Assembly: GCA_018657375.1 (NCBI GenBank)
Contig: JABHXI010000041.1
Coordinates: forward strand, 1-8,683
Length of the DNA stretch: 8,683 bases
Reading direction: 5' to 3'
Origin: Candidatus Nitrosopumilus sp.
GTDB taxonomy: Archaea; Thermoproteota; Nitrososphaeria; Nitrososphaerales; Nitrosopumilaceae
A program made the translations under genes and the position numbers. The notes beneath the pieces were generated by a model. The model saw only the letters and a list, made by a program, of their open reading frames with translations, searched no databases and was not told the origin of the DNA. Of the stretch, positions 6,461 through 8,683 are shown piece by piece (the stretch's first letter is position 1; each line of letters opens with the position of its first letter).

Positions 6461-7903
6461 TCCGTAATCTGTCCATCTAGAATCTACTAATTTCTTTGTT
6501 TTTTCATCCACTTTCACTTGCTGCTGGATTTCCCTCATGTATCCTTCTTCTCTTGTTTTTTGAGTCGCGTCTATTCCCATCTTAGATCCCAAATTGACTA
6601 ATGGTGATGCAGGATCTAAAGTATCTGTAGGTGTATTGTTGATAATTATTGTGTCTCTTGCTGCATCCGACCTTGTAGTGATTGCCCATATGACATCGTT
6701 CATGTCATGCACATTGATATCTTCATCTACTACGACAAACATCTTTGTAAGTGACAATTGCCCCATTCCCCATAAACCCATCATAACTTTTTTTGCTTGA
6801 CCTGGATATCTTTTTTTTATTGAGATTACTGCAAAACCTTGAAACCATCCTGCAGCTGGCATGCTGAAATCTACTACTTCTGGATGAAACATTTGAACAA
6901 GTGGTAAGAATGAACGTTCAATGACTTTTCCAATATACGCATCTTCTAAAATTGGTTTACCTACAACCGTTGTAACATAAACTGGATTCTTCCTTCTCAT
7001 AATTCCTGTTAATGTAAATGTTGGATATGGTTCTACAGGTGTGTAGTATCCTGTGTGATCTCCAAATGGACCTTCATCTCTAATGTCTTCAGGATCAACG
7101 TATCCTTCTAAAACAATTTCTGCATTTGCTGGAACGTCTAAATCAACCGTTTTACATTTCACTGTCTTGATTCCTTCTTTTCTAGTAATTCCCGCAAATA
7201 GATATTTGTCTAACCCTTCTGGAACTGGGGCAATTGATGAAAATACTGTTGCAGGTTCTCCTCCAAAAATTATTGCTGCTGGAATTTTCTCCCCTCTGTC
7301 CTTTGCAATATCTCCGTGATTTGCCCCTCTCTTGTGTTTTTGCCAATGCATAGATGCATGTGTTTTATCTATGATTTGCATTCTGTAAACTCCTAGATTT
7401 CGAACTCCTGTTTCTGGATGTTTTGTTGCAATTAATCCTAATGTTATGAAACGTCCTGCATCATCTGGCCATGATTTTATGATCGGTAAATCATCAAACG
7501 AAGCATCTGTTGATGTAACTTCTGTAACTAATCCACTAGATTGTGATTTGGGAAATGATGCTGTCATTTTTGAAAGTTCTGGAAGCTTTTTAATTTTATT
7601 TAATAAACCTGATGGCATCTCCATTTTTGTCATGTCAGTAATGCGATGTCCAATTTCTGTGAAGTCTGCCATTTCAAGTCCAATCTCTAGTCTTTTCATT
7701 GAACCAAATGCATTTCCTAATACTGGCATAGTGTGACCCTTTACATTTTCAAAAAGAATTGCAGGACCATTTGAATACATTTCTCTTCTTAAAATTTCTG
7801 CAATCTCTAAATCCTGGTCTACTTCCGTTTTGACTCTTTTTAATTCCCCTTGTTTTTCAAGCTCAATTATGAATTCTTGAGTATCTTGTATTGGCACATT
7901 CAA
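6455..7903 (-). CDS. UbiD-family prenylated-FMN decarboxylase; candidate menaquinone-pathway enzyme
   Basis: Predicted non-oxidative decarboxylase using prenylated FMN. The 482-residue protein fits the long UbiD form. It opens with FIIELEKQGELKRV (11-24) and DLEIAEI (31-37), then AILFENVKG (48-56) and GNAFGS (63-68). The cofactor and active-site region follows: NLGVYRMQ (169-176, Arg174), HASMHWQKH (182-190), GGEPATVF (214-221), VPANAEIVLEGYVDPED (257-273) and DEGPFGDHTGYY (276-287), which supply the conserved Arg and Glu residues. The next-door mqnC suggests it decarboxylates the prenylated naphthoate late in the futalosine pathway (MqnL-like). The alternative is anhydromevalonate phosphate decarboxylase of the archaeal mevalonate pathway, also a UbiD homologue but usually shorter. 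The start is TTG at 7903 or GTG at 7897; an in-frame TAA lies 15 nt upstream and there is no in-frame ATG nearby. Confidence 0.9.
   Translation of the reverse strand: MNVPIQDTQEFIIELEKQGELKRVKTEVDQDLEIAEILRREMYSNGPAILFENVKGHTMPVLGNAFGSMKRLEIGLEMADFTEIGHRITDMTKMEMPSGLLNKIKKLPELSKMTASFPKSQSSGLVTEVTSTDASFDDLPIIKSWPDDAGRFITLGLIATKHPETGVRNLGVYRMQIIDKTHASMHWQKHKRGANHGDIAKDRGEKIPAAIIFGGEPATVFSSIAPVPEGLDKYLFAGITRKEGIKTVKCKTVDLDVPANAEIVLEGYVDPEDIRDEGPFGDHTGYYTPVEPYPTFTLTGIMRRKNPVYVTTVVGKPILEDAYIGKVIERSFLPLVQMFHPEVVDFSMPAAGWFQGFAVISIKKRYPGQAKKVMMGLWGMGQLSLTKMFVVVDEDINVHDMNDVIWAITTRSDAARDTIIINNTPTDTLDPASPLVNLGSKMGIDATQKTREEGYMREIQQQVKVDEKTKKLVDSRWTDYGL
6458..6504 (+). terminator. Possible oligo-T terminator of mqnC
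   Basis: Six T residues (6499-6504) lie about 39 nt after the mqnC stop, and a second run of six at 6556-6561. Archaeal RNA polymerase can stop at T-runs without a hairpin. Both runs are inside the 3' end of the opposing UbiD gene, so mqnC transcripts would be antisense to it. T-runs are common in this sequence, so support is weak. Confidence 0.25.
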
Positions 7904-7936
7904 ACTCTTCTTAGATTAGGTATAAGCTTAACTAGA

Positions 7937-7944
7937 TTTTAAAA
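7937..7944 (-). promoter_or_regulatory. Possible internal promoter (TATA box) ahead of the UbiD gene
   Basis: TTTTAAAA, a self-complementary AT box, lies in the 54-bp gap between the small Cys/His-rich gene and the UbiD gene, about 37 nt upstream of the TTG start. Transcription from it would give a leader of roughly 10 nt. The gap holds no clear Shine-Dalgarno. Co-transcription from the upstream gene is equally possible. Confidence 0.28.
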
Positions 7945-7957
7945 CATTTGTCACTAT

Positions 7958-8356
7958 CTACATTGGTGGTAATTCTGTTTTTCTGTCATGACCGCCAGAA
8001 CCAAATTTACAGTAAAAACATAATTCTGATTCCATGTATTTCAGTTGTTCAATTTTAATTGCACCTAATTTTAGTGCAATTTTTGTTAAAATTCTGTACT
8101 TTAATGGCATTGCTGGAATTACCTCATTCAAGTATACTTGGTAATGATCTGGACAAAACTTTAGTGTAACTTTAGATGGTTCTTTTCCTTTTTCGTTTAC
8201 TTGCTTTGTAAAATTTATCTGTTCTCTAATGTATTCATGTTTTGGACATGGGCAATTTCTTCCTCCTGGATGCTTGTATGCTGGTGTATTTTTCCAGTCA
8301 AAATCTGGAAATTCTTTTTCAAAATCGTCCATGATGCTGATTATTTTATTTAGCAT
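7958..8356 (-). CDS. Small Cys/His-rich protein of unknown function, possible metal-binding
   Basis: I do not recognise this 132-residue protein. It has an acidic N-terminus (FEKEFPDFDW, 12-21) and conserved-looking Cys/His groups: CPCPKH (Cys35, Cys37, His40), CPDHY (Cys68, His71) and CFYC (Cys113, Cys116) followed by His123. Their spacing could build one or two zinc sites or hold an iron-sulfur cluster. Between them are a mixed-charge stretch (42-66) and a helix-like hydrophobic segment (VIPAMPLKYRILTKIALKLG, 79-98). No signal peptide or clear membrane span is seen. The ATG at 8356 has a TATA-like box about 25 nt upstream, favouring a leaderless mRNA; Met9 is an alternative start. The stop is 54 bp before the UbiD gene on the same strand, so the two are probably co-transcribed and may act together, which is only guilt by association. 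Confidence 0.8.
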   Translation of the reverse strand: MLNKIISIMDDFEKEFPDFDWKNTPAYKHPGGRNCPCPKHEYIREQINFTKQVNEKGKEPSKVTLKFCPDHYQVYLNEVIPAMPLKYRILTKIALKLGAIKIEQLKYMESELCFYCKFGSGGHDRKTELPPM

Positions 8357-8370
8357 ATAAAATTAATCAT

Positions 8371-8391
8371 GTTTGAATATCTAATTCAAAC
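8371..8391. promoter_or_regulatory. Perfect palindrome (8-bp arms, 5-bp spacer) in a divergent promoter region
   Basis: GTTTGAAT (8371-8378), spacer ATCTA, then ATTCAAAC (8384-8391): the arms are exact reverse complements. The 21-bp element overlaps the TATA-like box proposed for the minus-strand Cys/His-rich gene and ends about 6 bp before the box proposed for the plus-strand coiled-coil gene. Size and position are those of a dimeric helix-turn-helix operator. An RNA hairpin role is less likely because the element lies upstream of both predicted transcripts. Confidence 0.5.
8378..8385 (-). promoter_or_regulatory. Candidate TATA box of the Cys/His-rich gene
   Basis: On the minus strand ATTAGATA is centred about 25 nt upstream of the ATG at 8356, implying a leaderless transcript. 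No Shine-Dalgarno is visible before the ATG. The box lies inside the 21-bp palindrome. Confidence 0.3.
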
Positions 8392-8397
8392 CAAATG

Positions 8398-8405
8398 TAC
8401 ATAAA
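8398..8405 (+). promoter_or_regulatory. Candidate TATA box of the coiled-coil gene
   Basis: TACATAAA is centred about 27-28 nt upstream of the ATG at 8429, the spacing expected for leaderless transcription. No Shine-Dalgarno precedes the ATG. Confidence 0.38.
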
Positions 8406-8428
8406 CCCCGAACTAGGCATGAAAATTA

Positions 8429-8683
8429 ATGGCAGCTGCTAAAAAGCAAACAAAACAAGATCTTGAAGCCAAGATTGCCGAATTAGAAGCAAAATTAAAC
8501 CAATTATCTGATCAGCTCACCTCAAAACCTGCAGAAACTAAGCCTGCAGAGGCAAAGCCAGCTGAGACAGCTAAACCAAAACCAACCTTGCCAAAAGGTT
8601 CAACACCAAAACCAGCTGAGACACCTGCAGCAACAACCAAACCAAAAGGTACGTTGCCAAAAGGATTTGAAAAGTCAACAGAG
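8429..8683 (+). CDS. Coiled-coil, Lys/Pro/Ala-rich protein, C-terminus cut by window edge
   Basis: I do not recognise this protein; 85 codons are open to the right edge, translated by hand. A basic start (MAAAKKQTKQ) is followed by a textbook heptad helix, residues 9-30, with Leu/Ile at 12, 16, 19, 23, 26 and 30. After it comes a disordered linker: KPAET, KPAEA, KPAET in tandem (33-47), then two related units containing TLPKG (53-57 and 75-79), each preceded by KPKP or KPKG. There is no signal peptide, so the visible part is cytoplasmic. It resembles the linker arm of a multi-domain or self-associating protein, with the functional domain perhaps beyond the edge. The ATG is supported by a TATA-like box 28 nt upstream; another ATG at 8419 is out of frame and stops at once. 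C-ending codons (GCC, ACC, CTC, AAC) look more frequent than in the neighbours, which may reflect higher expression. Confidence 0.78.
   Translation, partial: MAAAKKQTKQDLEAKIAELEAKLNQLSDQLTSKPAETKPAEAKPAETAKPKPTLPKGSTPKPAETPAATTKPKGTLPKGFEKSTE
8525..8665 (+). repeat. Low-complexity Lys-Pro-Ala-Glu / TLPKG repeat region
   Basis: Three tandem five-residue units KPAE(T/A) (8525-8569) are followed by two copies of a TLPKG-containing unit (8585-8599 and 8651-8665), with another KPAET between them. The third positions of codons vary between copies, so the protein pattern is kept more strictly than the DNA. Confidence 0.7.

Noticed and set aside
8419..8445. ATG at 8419 as start of the right-edge gene
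   Set aside because: Its frame stops after seven codons; the ATG at 8429 opens the long frame and has well-placed promoter spacing.
1..8683. tRNA, rRNA, CRISPR array, insertion sequence or phage genes
   Set aside because: No regularly spaced direct repeats, transposase or integrase motifs, or tRNA-like cloverleaf segments were seen in the gaps, all of which are shorter than 150 bp.

Overview
The window looks like housekeeping chromosome from an AT-rich archaeon, most likely a marine ammonia-oxidising thaumarchaeon (Nitrososphaerota, Nitrosopumilus-like). The evidence is indirect. Aromatic biosynthesis starts with the archaeal ADH synthase / DHQ synthase II pair instead of DAHP synthase and classical AroB, and the shikimate kinase is the archaeal GHMP type. 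A futalosine-pathway radical SAM gene sits next door, which fits a menaquinone-making archaeon. TATA-like boxes lie about 24-30 nt upstream of several start codons, as in archaeal leaderless transcription. There is no rRNA or tRNA gene, mobile element or CRISPR array. Every gap between genes is under 150 bp.

Layout. Positions 1-5194, minus strand: a six-gene operon reading aroA' (ADH synthase), aroB' (DHQ synthase II), aroD, aroE, archaeal aroK, aroA. The last gene is cut by the left window edge. Gene order follows reaction order, steps 1 to 6, and most junctions overlap by 1-11 nt; the one real gap (52 bp, before aroE) holds a possible internal promoter. Positions 5195-5341: a divergent promoter region with a 10-bp-arm inverted repeat. 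Positions 5342-6460, plus strand: mqnC, a cyclic dehypoxanthine futalosine synthase. Positions 6455-7903, minus strand: a UbiD-family decarboxylase convergent with mqnC, the two stop codons sharing one CTATAG palindrome. Positions 7958-8356, minus strand: a small Cys/His-rich protein of unknown function, probably transcribed with the UbiD gene. Positions 8357-8428: a second divergent promoter region with a perfect 8-bp-arm palindrome. Positions 8429 to the right edge, plus strand: the start of a coiled-coil, Lys/Pro/Ala-rich protein that I do not recognise.

How the genes fit together. The minus-strand operon makes EPSP, one step before chorismate. Chorismate is the entry compound of the futalosine route to menaquinone, in which MqnC acts and a UbiD-family decarboxylase works late. 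The window may therefore join precursor supply and quinone synthesis at one divergent promoter. The main caveat is the UbiD protein: archaea also use a UbiD-family enzyme in their modified mevalonate pathway, so its substrate is not settled by sequence alone.

I see no convincing new defence, mobile or multi-gene system here. The parts that are really undescribed are the Cys/His-rich 132-residue protein, the coiled-coil low-complexity protein at the right edge, and the two inverted repeats in the divergent promoter regions.
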